Shown piece after piece: positions 34,846 to 46,268 of a stretch of 64,000 nt of DNA (positions are counted from its first letter, which is position 1; the number at the start of each line of letters is the position of its first letter). A program made the position numbers and the translations under genes. The notes below the pieces were generated by a model that was not told where the DNA came from, searched no databases, and was given only the letters and a program-made list of their open reading frames with translations. The stretch is taken from NCBI RefSeq assembly GCF_048773025.1, contig NC_133549.1, positions 46,190,966 through 46,254,965 of the forward strand, written 5' to 3'. This DNA comes from Camelus bactrianus (taxonomy: Eukaryota > Chordata > Mammalia > Artiodactyla > Camelidae).

Positions 34846-35439
34846 TCTCTTAATCAGCCACCATCCAGTTATTCTTTAGCTCCTCAAAGGAATGAGATGG
34901 GTGAAAGAGAAAGAGAGAGGTAAAAGAGGGGACAGAAATAAGAAGATAAGAGTTAACATAGAGAGGAGACACAAAAATAAGAGTGATAAACAGAGAGCAA
35001 GGGGAGTGATGAGGTGGCAAAGAAAGAGGTAGACTGAATGGAGACTGAATGTCCTTTAAGATCAAAGCAGAGGCTCTACTCAGGAATAATAAACAAGTAC
35101 TGGGGTGTAGAGATGGGGAAAAGGAACAGGGAGAAAGCTCGAGGCCAGAATTCAAGATAATATCCAAAGAGTTTGAATATGAGAACCACATAGAGTTCTA
35201 GAAACAGAGGACAGACATCCAACCCAATCCTGTCTCTTCTTGAAGCCACGATTTGAGTAAACAGATGGTGGCCATGATTTAAGGAATATGTGGGGTTCCA
35301 AGGAGCTGTGTGGGGTTTGCCCAGACTTCTTAGTGCCTGGCACACAATAACACTCCAACCATGTTAACTGTTACTGTGTTGATGAGAGCACAAAAGAAGG
35401 AGCGGCCAATTCTACTTGGTGAGGAGGCTAAAGAGAAGC
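34846..35439. other. Purine-rich unassigned DNA
   Basis: The plus strand from 34890 to 35045 is strongly purine-biased (GA-rich). This yields long pyrimidine-coded minus-strand frames (34850-35345) that are composition artefacts. Confidence 0.5.
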
Positions 35440-35710
35440 TTCGCAGAGATAGGCACTAGAGTTTAGTTTTGTAGAAAGTCTGGCAGTTGTTAGGTGGACA
35501 GAATAGAGAAAGCATTCCAGGCAAAGGAGGTTATGTGAGCAAAGGCATAAGCAGAAGAATCGCCTGGGACTTCTCAGAGCCCCTGCCGTCTACAAAGGCT
35601 GCAGGGAGGATGGGAAGCAGCAGGAGGCAGCCTGATGGAAGAGGACATGATGTGCCACACCTTGATGCTTTGGTCCTTCTCCTATATGCACTGGTTAGAA
35701 ACCCACGCTA
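35440..35710 (-). mobile_element. L2 LINE 3'UTR
   Basis: 'gaaagcattccaggcaaagg' and 'atgtgagcaaaggcataagc' are antisense L2. Confidence 0.7.
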
Positions 35711-36159
35711 GGTAACTTCTGTTTGTGTGCCCCACCTCTCTCCCTCACCTCCCCAAATCCCATTGTCCCTTCTCCATCATGCTCTATACCCTGGAGGCTG
35801 CCCAATATGGACTGCACCCCTGGCTCCCTTTCCCTCACCCAGTGGGGAACACTGACAAGAATTCAGAGAGAGGAAGGAGAAAGAGGAGGAGTATTTATTT
35901 TCCTCTCTCCTTTCTGGTCACTGCCTCAGGTTGGATGCCTCTTTCCACGAATGATAGCCCAGGTAAGGCAGTCCTCTCTTTCTGAACACAGAACCACTCC
36001 CTCTGCTTACCCTTTCAGAGCCTGTGCTGGCCTTGGAGTACTGCCCTAACCCTCATTTCTGTCTCACCCCCAGCACACCTCTGCAAATATCACCTTGATT
36101 ATATTCTCTTCAAATTACCCATTTTGAATGTGCCATGTGCAATCTGCCTTGACCCTGAC
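35711..36159. other. Unassigned CT-rich DNA
   Basis: No gene is seen. Two overlapping plus-strand frames (35723-36049) differ only in frame and have no domain. Confidence 0.35.
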
Positions 36160-36270
36160 TTATTAAAAAACTCTTGAAGGACTCTTAATAGGGAATAATG
36201 TGATCAGATTTGAATTTCAGAGAGGTATTTCTAGCTCTTGGGTGAAAGATGGTTTGAGGGTAGCAATAAT
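36160..36270 (-). mobile_element. L2 LINE 3'UTR
   Basis: 'aataatgtgatcagatttga' with 'gagaggtatttctagctctt' is the antisense L2 block that normally follows the one at 35440-35710. Confidence 0.65.
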
Positions 36271-36294
36271 AAATGCAGAGCTTTTAACAGGGCT

Positions 36295-36410
36295 TAGCAG
36301 ATCAGGAATACTTGTTAAAACAGAGATTCCTGGGCCCCACCACCAAAAACTCTGATTCAGTAGCCCTGGGTTAGGGTTCCTAAATCTACGTCTTTAAATA
36401 ATGACTCCAT
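36295..36410 (+). mobile_element. MER5A DNA transposon fragment
   Basis: 'tgttaaaacagagattcctg', 'ggccccaccaccaaaaact' and 'ctgattcagtagccctgg' are sense MER5A. Confidence 0.8.
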
Positions 36411-37194
36411 GTGGGTATGACAGACTTTCGCAGTCATCCAGGAACACTGACTAGTATGCTGGGCAGTATCCAGGAGGGATCCAGAGGACGGGGGAGGACA
36501 GCTGATTGAAGTTCTGGTTATAGTGGACCTGGAGGATGGGGAAGGAAACCAGAAACAAAGGTAGAGGGATTTGTTTTGAGAAGGCCAAACAACACCTTTT
36601 CTTTTGAGGGCAGACAAAGCAGAGTGTAAAAAGGAAGTTAAAGGAATTTTCACCTTGTACCTTCAGTTTCTCATGGAAGTAGGAGGCAGAGTCCTAAGGA
36701 GACTGAAAGGACAGGCAAAGGTGTGAGGGGCGAGGGTGATGCAGGTTTAGAATAGCCACTGTGGGGCATGGAGTAGAGAATAATGACAAGCAATGTTTTA
36801 GGACTCCTTGGTGGAGCTGAGACAAGAGAGCATGAATTTGTGTATCATCCGAGGGCTTAGTTTTGTCATTTCTCTCCAGCAGTACTAGGCCTTGTCTGGA
36901 AATGGGGAATGTGGTAATTGGATTGATCCTAGCTGGGAGGGTTGCAGAGCAGGTGTAATGGAAAGAAAGAGAAGGGGCTCAGGATGTTGAAATCACACAC
37001 AAGCATGGGAGTAGTAGCACTAAAACATGAGGGGGAGTGTCCAATGGATGCTGTCCTTGGTCCTGAATTAGCGTTGCTCCTGAGGGCACTGTAATTTCAC
37101 TATGAGGCTGGGGATGGGTTGGCACATATTACCCTGCTTCTCCACAACACCCTGCCACACTAGACTCATGGTGTCAAAGACTATGCTCCCAGCC
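36411..37194. other. Unassigned DNA, probably old L2 background
   Basis: Purine-rich, L2-like texture, but no block I can align with confidence. No gene seen. Confidence 0.3.
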
Positions 37195-37345
37195 CCATAA
37201 GACTGTGATCAATACAGGGCCTTCAACCATCATTTGTTGAAAATCCAGTTCCAATATTTAAGGAATTAATTGTACAAATACTTGTTGAAAACTTTCCCTG
37301 TGCCAGACATTGTGTTGGGCACAATGAAAAGAGCAATACAAAAAC
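37195..37345 (-). mobile_element. L2 LINE 3' end
   Basis: 'caaatacttgttgaaaactt', 'ccctgtgccagacattgtgt' and 'tgggcacaatgaaaagagca' are antisense L2 end. Confidence 0.7.
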
Positions 37346-37944
37346 AGAGAAAGTTTATTCCCAAGTCAAATCTTTTATTTGCTTTTCTTAAAGAACATTG
37401 GAGGGGCCGGTTCATCCCTTCTCTTTCCTCTCCTATTCCTTTTCACCTTTCAGCAGCTGCAGAGCACCCTCTGCAAAATGACCTCCCCTAGGTTCACTCT
37501 TTCCCCAGACAGATCTTTGATTTCGGCTCTTCTCCTTCCCCAAGGTGTCCACTAATCTATAGATGAACTTAGCTTCTCTCTCAGCCAGCCAGAATACCAT
37601 CTCTTTTGGAAGACAGAGCAAATGGAATACCAGAAAAGCCAGCACAGACTTATCCTTAGCAGGCTAAAGGAGAGGAAGATGCTATGAACATTAATACACT
37701 AATTTTTGTGCCATGTTCTTATTTATAAAGCCCCCCTAAGCAGAGAGGGAGGCCACATCACTGACTATCAGCTGACTATGGAACTTTCCTCCAACTAATT
37801 TGAAGCTGACCATTTCAGGAACTGTTCCAAGGTCCCTGCTGCACTCTAGTAGCCAATGGCCCTATTCCGCCCCAATGGTGCAGGTTGACCCTAGCTTTCC
37901 TGGCAGGGTGACAATTTCCAATTAATTTTGAAAATCTTTAATTA
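37346..37944. other. Unassigned DNA
   Basis: No repeat or gene recognised. Confidence 0.3.
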
Positions 37945-38430
37945 AAGGCCTTCTTTATTTTCTAGGGCCTGAACTAAATACTGGGAACACAGAAATAATT
38001 AAGGACAACTGTTGTCCTCAGAGATTTCATAATTTAATGGGGTAGGCAAATATGATGCAATAAGTTCTAGGCCTGCAACCTGAACAAAGTACAGAAAGAG
38101 TGAGGCATGTAGAGGTAAATTCTGTTTTTAGTATGTTGAGCCAGAGCTGGCGATGGGAATCCAAAGGTCATGTCTCTTATCCAGGAAGAAATACAGGCAG
38201 CAACAGCATGAGGTTTTACATGTAGGAAGTAAGGCCAACAGAAGGCTGGACATGAGTCTGAGTCTAGGACTGAAAAACAGGGTGTAAGTTTCCCCAGATG
38301 GTAGGTGTCAGAGGTGAGGCTTGTCTCTAGAGCCAGTTGGTCAAAGAAATACAAGGTATCATCTATCCAGTGCAATTCAAGCATCTGGGACCAGATTATT
38401 GGATAGGTTAAAAACAACAGGGTCTCAGTG
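37945..38430 (-). mobile_element. L2 LINE 3' region, diverged
   Basis: Starts 'actaaatactgggaacacag' and continues with 'gtcctcagagatttcataat', an antisense L2 order. The right half is only loosely similar. The 160-residue minus-strand frame over it is not gene-like. Confidence 0.55.
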
Positions 38431-38844
38431 ACCAGGGCAGACAAAGGTCCAGAACCCAGGACAGGTAGATGTAGGGGTTGAGTGAGTTGCTGGGGTGGGA
38501 AATATGGACATGGGGAATGATAGTCAGAGGCAAACCAGCAGAAGACCAAAGAACAGATAATTTCCCTAAGGAATGTTGCTCCCTAAGAAGCAGAAGCCGG
38601 GACCAAACGTGGATTTTAAATGCTCTTGAGAGCAGAACAAGGAAAGAAGAGAGTCTTTGGCTTTCATACCTGCAGAACAAAACACACACAAAAACTGAAC
38701 TCTCATCCCAGGTACTGCTCAGGGCTCTGCCGAGAAAGGTCAAGAAACAACAGAAAACGGCTGTGTTACTCTCACGGCACAGGGACTCTGAACGCTCCAC
38801 CACCTTCCACAACCTTCCACAAGCACAGCTATGTGATGAGCAAT

Positions 38845-39075
38845 TAATACGACCCAAATTCTGTGCTCAGCAATTTTACTCCATGCATTTATTTGATCGT
38901 TACCAAATTCACATGGTAAATATCATCACCCACTTTTTCAGATGAGAGAATGGACACTCAGAGAGGTTAAGTAAGTTTCCCAAGATCACCCAGCTAGGTG
39001 ATGAAGCTAAAATCTGAACCACAGCTCTGCCTGATTGCCAGGCTCATGCTCTTAATCATCCAATTAGCCTCTCTT
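38845..39075 (-). mobile_element. MIR SINE
   Basis: 'cccactttttcagatgagag', 'agagaggttaagtaagtttc' and 'aagatcacccagctaggtga' are antisense MIR; the far end 'catgctcttaatcatcc' is kept. Confidence 0.9.
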
Positions 39076-39254
39076 ACCATGATTAATAATCTACTCCAGG
39101 TCTCATGATTGTGATCACTCTGGGTTGGAGACAAGGCAAAAAGAGTTTTTATAGGGATAAAAATGCATGAGGTGTAGAAACATGCAGGGCAGGGAAGCAC
39201 TTGTACAAAGTTGACGGTCACGATGTTAAGGAATATCAAGGGTCATCAACGTGA

Positions 39255-39700
39255 GTACTGAAGTTCCCAGGCCTGGCCCTTGCCCATCTCTCACAATCCT
39301 TAGCCGCCACTCCTGCTCCTGAGGCCTCTGGTCTTCCTTCAGCCCCTTCAAATTGTACTGTGCTTCTTCCCTTCACAGGGCCTTGGGCAGCTACTCCCTC
39401 TGCCTGGAACACTCTACCCTACTTCTCCCAGCCACCTTGACCTAACCAGTTACTATTCCTTCTCCTACTACAGAACTGAACCCTACTTCCCTACAAAAAT
39501 TCCTCACTGGCCACCCCATTCCCCACTAGGTTAGCCCCATAGGACCCTGAATTTTTCTTCAAACACTTACCACAACTCTAGTTAATTTATTTAAGCGACG
39601 TATCTTCCTCTTACTAAATGGGATGTCTCAAGAGAAGAGAAAACCAGTGGTCAACCACCCCTAGCACTCTATAAATATCTATTGAGTGAATGAATAAGTA
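39255..39700 (+). mobile_element. L2 LINE 3'UTR, long and well kept
   Basis: 'cttcacagggccttgggcag', 'ctccctctgcctggaacact', 'cagaactgaaccctacttcc' and the end 'ctattgagtgaatgaataag' make a long sense L2 tail. It lies opposite to its L2 neighbours. Confidence 0.85.
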
Positions 39701-39754
39701 ATGATAGAAAAATGGGGTCAAGGAAGGCAAAAAATGTGCCAGTTGATACAACTC

Positions 39755-39880
39755 CATAGAAAGATTCATTCGTTCATTCATTCATTCAGTTCACTCAACA
39801 CATACTGGAATGCCCTCTATGTGCCAGGCTCTGTCATGTGGGATTATAGAAATGAGATGAGGCAATACTATAGCAAGGAC
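39755..39880 (-). mobile_element. L2 LINE 3' end with (CATT)n
   Basis: A CATT run at 39765-39788, then 'ctctatgtgccaggctctgt', the antisense L2 start block. Confidence 0.75.
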
Positions 39881-40059
39881 CTTAGACAGATGACACGAAC
39901 ATCCTGTGAGAGTCAGGGAGAAGGTGGCAGTTCAATGCCTACTCCCAGCACAGGGCAATGAGGAAGCCACATCCCCTCCTTCCCCTCAAAGAAGGTGAGG
40001 CTTCCACGTGTGCAGACAGCAGAGTAAGTGATGTCTTCATTAAGAATAAAACTGCTATA

Positions 40060-40320
40060 AAGGAAAGGACAAGAAGAAGAGTGGCAGAAAAGGCAGAGAC
40101 AGGGTCTGCTCACAGGAGGGTAGGTGTTCTGAAGTGAGCAGGAGGAAAAGGCAGCTGGTGAGGAGAGAGTCCAGGTGAGAAAGGGCTGGATACGTTTTGG
40201 GGATTGGGCTAAAGGCAGCAGGAGGGGAGGGGGCATGGAGGGGTGGGCATGAAACCAGGGTGAGAAAGCAGGGGAAGGGGGTGCCAGTGGGTGACATAAG
40301 CAGATGAAAGGACGTGAGAA
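40060..40320 (-). mobile_element. Possible L2 LINE 3'UTR
   Basis: Purine-rich text with 'gaggagagagtccaggtgag' resembles the antisense L2 interior. It is weak. Minus-strand frames of 80-136 residues here are products of the base composition. Confidence 0.4.
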
Positions 40321-40639
40321 CATCAGGGAAGAAGGCTATTTAGGAGATCTGCAAAGAGAATCACACGTTTTTATGAAGCTCAGAAGTACAGAGTCAAGAG
40401 TCCCATGATGATTCATGTACTTTCCTAGAACCTGATGTGTTGCCAAGATTGGCTATAGAACACTGCGGTCTGGGAAAATCAGAAAGACAACAATTGACTC
40501 TGTTGTTCAGGGGCCAACACAAAATCTGGAAAGGAGATTCCAGCACGGGAAGGTGGAGATAGGCCCCCAGGGCTGTCACCCTCAGATTTTCCAATTTTCT
40601 GCTTGATGGCTGATCTGCTTTGAAACCTGAAGCCAGGAA

Positions 40640-40870
40640 AAATCAAGAAACCAACAGCTAACTCTGAGTGATTACTATACAGCAGGCACTGTGTGAATTA
40701 TGAAGTGCTTTGTAAATTTAATTGCTATATCCATCCTATAAAGTAAGTATCATCATTTAGCAAATATAAAGACTGTGAGACATTAGTAACTTGTCTACGG
40801 TCAGCTCAGAAGTAGGGGCACAAAACTCAGGCCATCTGAGTCCGGAGCCCACACTCTTAACCACCAAGTT
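40640..40870 (-). mobile_element. MIR SINE
   Basis: 'acagcaggcactgtgtgaat', 'attgctatatccatcctata' and 'gagcccacactcttaaccac' are antisense MIR. It abuts a second MIR. Confidence 0.8.
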
Positions 40871-41140
40871 ATCAAAATAATAACAGCTCACCCATATCTA
40901 ATGCTTTCTCTGTATGGCAGGTACTGCACTTAACATTATATATTTATCAACTCTTTTCATTCTCACATCTCCACAGGAGATACTGCTATTCTGACCCTGT
41001 AAAGATAAGGAATCTCAGGGACACAGAGGCCAAGGAGTGCTTGCCTGAAGGCACACAGCTACGAAGAGGTGGAGCCTGGATTCACTCTCAGGCAGTCTGG
41101 CTCCAGACTTTGCTCTCCATCACTACACTGGCTCCTCATA
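40871..41140 (-). mobile_element. MIR SINE, second of a tandem pair
   Basis: 'atggcaggtactgcacttaa', 'ctgaaggcacacagctacga' and 'ctccatcactacactggctc' give a full antisense MIR directly after the first. Confidence 0.85.
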
Positions 41141-42144
41141 AGTGGCATCTTTGGAAGGATGAAAAAAACCAAACTTAGCCTCTGTACTTGAGCTCTCATT
41201 GTGCTGCAATTTAGATACCATTGGTTAAACTCTCACTTCCTTAACCTGCCTGAATAAAAAATAGAAAAACACAGGGGATCATTTCTTGATCACATAAGTA
41301 AAAAAGGCAACTTCTTCTTGGCTAATGGCAAAGAAATCCAGCTACTGTTTTGTGCAACGTTAATCACTGCTTTTCATTTGTCCTGGATACTTTATTTAAG
41401 GGCCTGGTCCTTAGTACACGTCAATCTCCATCCACAGATACGTGGTGTTGGGCCAGTCTTTGACATTTCCACAGACTTGAGAACTACCATAGAGATCACC
41501 TGCTTAAGCCAATCCCTTGATCTCCAATAAAGAACTTCATTTCCACTGCAACTGGCTATAATCTTCCTATATAACTGGTTTCTCTGGCTTGTCTCAGTGA
41601 GAAACATGTTTTGTGGAAAGTTTGCTCAGATCAGAAAAAAGCAAAACGGGTTTTGCTTGAAACTCGCCACCCTGAGCACCCAGTGCCCTCGTCCTGCTGC
41701 TTCCTCCTTGTTGAACACTTGGGAGGAACGTTCTCTGCCATTTCCTTAGTCTCACAACCGAGAAACATAGAAAGGTTTCATAAAAGTTGCAAAAGGGCAG
41801 GAAAAAAAAAATCTAAGTCCAACAACTGGGGCTGGGTTCATGCTAACATTAATGCATCACAGCTGCAAAAAATATTTCCTCCTTTGCAATCAGAGAGTCC
41901 AGGAGTTCAATATAAATGCACTAATCCTTGTAATTTTCTTGTGAGGAAAGCCACAGAGTACTCATTTCTTCAAGGAACAGGGAAGTAAAGTCTTGCCAAG
42001 CTTACAAAACTAAGAAACAGACATTTAAAGCAAGCTAATCTTATTTCTCATTTTCTCCTTTATGTTCATATGTCTTTAATTCTTTTCTGCAAGTATAATT
42101 AAATTTTCTAACCAGTTCTATCAGCTGTAGACCTCATATAGTTC
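41141..42144. other. Unassigned DNA
   Basis: About 1 kb. The 125-residue plus-strand frame at 41611-41988 has no recognisable domain or good initiation context. No splice-bounded exon identified. Confidence 0.4.
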
Positions 42145-42420
42145 CATTGCTAATAATAAAAATAGTAATAATGATAACGATGATGGCAGGCCCTGTACAC
42201 TGAGTACTTAATAGATGTCAGGCACCATGCTGAGCCTTTATACGTATCAACTCACTGGAGTCTTAGAACCACAATAGGAAATAAGTAGTGTGACTATCTC
42301 CATTTTACAGCTGAGAAAGCTGAAGTTTAGAGAGGGAAAGTAATTTGACCAAAACCCGGCATATAGTAAGCCTTCATTTCAAAGCCACATTGCCTCTCAC
42401 ACCACCCGGGCACTGACCTA
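42145..42420 (-). mobile_element. MIR SINE
   Basis: 'atgtcaggcaccatgctgag', 'tctccattttacagctgaga' and 'ttagagagggaaagtaattt' are antisense MIR. Confidence 0.9.
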
Positions 42421-42984
42421 CATACCACATGCCATTAAAATCATGAACCTTAAAGAAGTGCCCACAGGGATATTGTTTTTAACTACCTTTTTATTTTAAG
42501 AAGGCAAAACAAAAACCGCAAATAATACTTCCACTTGAACTTGATGTAATTTGACAGTGTGCCAAGTTTAATCAAACCCAGGCACTTCTTCAAAAGCCAT
42601 GATGAACATAAACAAACAAAAAGAGCTATCAGGAGCTGGAAGAGAATGCTGAGTGCTTAAGTTGAAACAGGGACCACTCATCACATTTGCAAAACCATAA
42701 AGAAATAAAAAGAAGCTTGAGAAGCAGGATAAATGTCAAATGTTCTGAAGCATTGAAATAAATTCACCCTCACACTAGGTAGAAGGTGTGTGAAACGGAG
42801 TACACAGGTATCTTCTCAGTGTAATAGTCTGTGAGCAAATAATATTAGCATGGAACACAGATATTTCTGATACTGGAAGCAACAGTTAATTTTTCTCAGT
42901 CCCACTTTCCGATGTGCTCAGCCAGCCCTGCTTACAGTAGGCAGCTCCACTGGGCTACCTCTCTGTGTCTCCAGATCTCAACAT
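42421..42984. other. Unassigned DNA
   Basis: No repeat or gene recognised. Confidence 0.35.
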
Positions 42985-43490
42985 ATCTAGTGAAAAACAT
43001 CATGTTCCCTCTACATCACTATTTCTGCACACCTTCCCTATCACTGCCCATGGCATTGCTTCCTTTCCTGAGATCTCCACCCTGGAGTTACCACTGGTTC
43101 CTCCCTCTCCCTCAACAGTCAGACCTCATGAGTCACCGCGTCCCGACAACCCTTCCTCTACATTGCTCTAGTCATCCACCTGGCACGGCCCCATGTCTGC
43201 CCACCAAGTTACTGCCAAAGCCTTTGTCCTGGTCTTTGCAGGAATTCTCTCTTCTGATTTATCCTAGCATCACAGCCTAAGCAGCTGGTCTAAGCCACCC
43301 CTTTCATAATATTATTTCTGTACTCAGGAACCACGGGGGCTGCTTATTACCCCATGTCATTTAAGGCTCTTGACATATTCCTTTACACACACACACGCAA
43401 GATTTTCTCCCTTTCCACTATCTCTGTGTCTGTTTAGCCAAACTTCTTTTCTTCCTTTCCCTTTCAAATTGTCACCACCCTGTGGGTCTG
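42985..43490 (+). mobile_element. L2 LINE 3'UTR, diverged
   Basis: CT-rich text with L2-like blocks such as 'atttaaggctcttgacata'. The 122-residue frame at 42912-43280 is a by-product. A short CA run lies near 43387-43396. Confidence 0.55.
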
Positions 43491-43769
43491 ATATATGGAA
43501 GTGTGCACCTGAATTTGTCATTTAGACAGTTAGATCAACACATGCCCTATTCTGATCTGTGCACATGTTCATGCTATGGAACTATTCAAAAATTCATCGG
43601 GAAAGATTCCCATGAGTCAATTGATTCTCAGAGGTTCAGCAAACCACTTTTATTTTTTTGTTGTTGTTTTGGTGTGGTTTTGTTATTATTTTATTTTCGG
43701 CAAAGCTGTGTTTATGAGAAGTTTTTTCTTTACACGTTTATAATAAAGTAAATGATAGAATCCTATAAT

Positions 43770-43900
43770 ATGAGAACTGAGACTTTAGGTGGAATTAATC
43801 CCCTATCCTCATTTTATCAAGGAGAAATTAGCATCATAGACCGGTTAGGTGACTTGCTTTAGACTCCCAGAACTCACCCCTGCAGGCTTCTGGTCATCAC
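43770..43900 (-). mobile_element. MIR SINE fragment
   Basis: 'cccctatcctcattttatca', 'aaggagaaattagcatcat' and 'ggttaggtgacttgcttta' are antisense MIR. Confidence 0.65.
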
Positions 43901-43994
43901 CCAAGTTGTAGATGACCCCCTCAACTCTGCTTACCCTGACTAACGGAGACAGGGAGCTACACAATGATACACATAACCAAACAAAACAAAACAG

Positions 43995-46063
43995 TAAAAT
44001 ATGATGTCAAAAACAATAATTGTGGGGTGAGGGGAGTAAAAATGCAGGATTGTTAAAATGTGTTTGAACTTAAGAGATCAGCATCCTAAAAAAATCATGT
44101 GTAGATATTGATTTCCAAATACAAACCTCATGGTAACCACAAACCAAAAATCTATAATAGATACACACACAAAAAAGAGAAAGGAGTCCAAACGTGACAT
44201 CAAAGATAGTCATCAAATCACAAGGGAAGAGAACAAAAGAAAAAAGGAACAAAAGAGAACTGTAAAACAACCTCAAAACAGTTAACAAAATGGCAATAAG
44301 TCAATATCAATAATTACTATCACTAATTATCAATCCCTATCAATAATTACTTTAAACATAAATAGATTAAATGCTCCAATCAAAAGACATAGAGTGGCTG
44401 AATGGAAAAAAAACCAAGACCATATGTACACAAACAGACCGATAGTGCAAAGCTAGAAGAAATAATTCTAAAATTTGTATTGAAACAGAAAAAAAAACAA
44501 AACCCCAAATAGCTAGAGCAATCTTGAGAAAAAAGAACAGAGCTGGAGGTTTCATATGCCCTGGCTTCAGACTATACTTTGAAGTTACAGGCATCCAAAC
44601 AGCATAGTACTGGAACAAAAACAGACACATACATCTATGGAACAGAGTTGAGAGCCCAGAAATAAAACCATGCATTTATCGTCAGTTAATCTGCAAGAAA
44701 GGAAGCAAGAGTAAACAAGGTAGAAAAGACAGTCTCTTCAGTAATTGGTGCTGGGAAAATGAAACAACTAGATGTAAAAGAATGAAATTAGAACATTTCT
44801 TCACACCATATACAAAAATTAACAAAAAAATGGATTAAAGACCTAAATGTGAGACCAGAAAGTATAAAACTCCCAGAGGAAAACATAGGCAAAACATTCT
44901 TTGACATAAATAGTATTAATATTTTTTTGGATTTGTCTCCTAAGGCAAAGGAAATAAAAGCAAAAATAAACAAATGGGACCTAATTAATCTTGACAGCTT
45001 TGGCATAGCAAAGGAAACCACTGACAAAATGAAAAGACAACCCACTGAATGGGTGAAAATATTTGCAAATGATATGACCGATAAGGAGTTAATATCCAAA
45101 ATATATAAACAGCTCCAACAACTCAATCTTAATAAAATAAAAAACCTGATTAAAAAATAGGCAGAAGACCTGAATAGGCACTTCTCCAAAGAAGACACAC
45201 CGATGGCCATGAAAAGATACTCAACATTGCTATTATCAGAGAAATGCAAACCAAAACCACAATGATGTATAACCTCACACCTGTCAGAATGACTATCACC
45301 AAAAAGAGCACAAATAACAAATGCTGGTGAGGATGTGGAGAAAAGGGAAACCTTGTACACTGTTGGTTGAAATGTATAATTGGTGTAGCCACTGTGGAAA
45401 ACAGTATGGAGGTTCTTCAAAGAATTAAAAACAGAACTACCATATGATCCAGCAATTCCACTCCTGGTTATATATCCAGTTAATGAAAACACTAATACAA
45501 AAAGGTGCATGCACCTCAATGTTCACAGCAGCATTATTTACAATAACCAAGATATAAAAACAATGTAAGTGTCCATCAATCATTAGAGAAGATGTGGTAT
45601 ATATGCACATTGGAGTATTACTGAACCATAAAAAGAATGAAATTTTGCCATTTGCCAAAACATGAATGGACTTGGAGGGTATTATGCTTAGTGAAATAAG
45701 TCAGACAGAGAAGGACAAATACTGTGTTATCACTTATAAGTGGAATCTAAAAATTAAAACGAATGAATATAACAAAACAGAAACAGACTCGCATATATAG
45801 AGAAGAAACCAGTGGTTACCAGTAGAGGAGAGGGAAGGGGGAGGGGCAAGATAGGAGTAGAGGATTAAGAGGTACAAACTACTTTGTATAAAATTAAAAA
45901 GCTAGCTACAAGGGTATATTGTACAGCACAGGGAACATAGCCAATATTTTATAATAACTTTAAGTGGAGTATAATCTATAAAAATTTTGAATCACTATGT
46001 TGTACACCTGAAACTAATATAATAAGATAAATCAATTATACCTCAAAAAAAAAATAAAATAAA
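43995..46063 (+). mobile_element. L1 LINE with a large internal deletion
   Basis: The first 435 bases match the start of ORF2. At 44325-44430 a degraded endonuclease N-terminus can be read (pattern IITLNIN-LNAPIKRHRVAEW). The text then jumps, near 44430, to the last third of ORF2 and runs through the 3'UTR to an A-rich tail at about 46025-46063. Roughly 3 kb (endonuclease, RT and connection region) are missing. The ORF2 tail has a 103-residue sense frame at 44849-45160. The antisense shadow at 44788-45519 is the longest frame in the window and is not a gene. Confidence 0.85.
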
Positions 46064-46254
46064 AAAGGGTATGAACTAGAATATTAGCTTTGAAGCAGAA
46101 AAGTGTGAAAGACATTATAGAGTAAGAACTTATATTGTTTAGTAACTAAAATTTAATATGGGAAATAAATTTATTATTTCCCTCTTTCTCTCAAAAAAAA
46201 AAGTATTCTGCAAAACATTATGAAGATGGTGCAGTTGTTTTGGAAAATAGATTG

Positions 46255-46268
46255 GAGATACCTCAAAA
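46255..46268 (+). repeat. Target-site duplication of L1 (a), left copy
   Basis: gagatacctcaaaa, paired with gagatatctcaaaa at 49976-49989 (one mismatch). Confidence 0.85.

Noticed and set aside
34850-35358. Several minus-strand frames of 68-113 residues
   Set aside because: They arise from the purine-biased plus strand and are rich in Ser, Leu and Phe without any domain.
38067-38857. Minus-strand frames of 149 and 160 residues
   Set aside because: They overlap each other in different frames and partly cover L2 relic. No domain, splice context or initiation context supports them.
44788-45519. 243-residue minus-strand frame, the longest in the window
   Set aside because: It is the exact antisense of L1 ORF2 3' sequence. 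Antisense of A-rich L1 gives long hydrophobic frames by composition.
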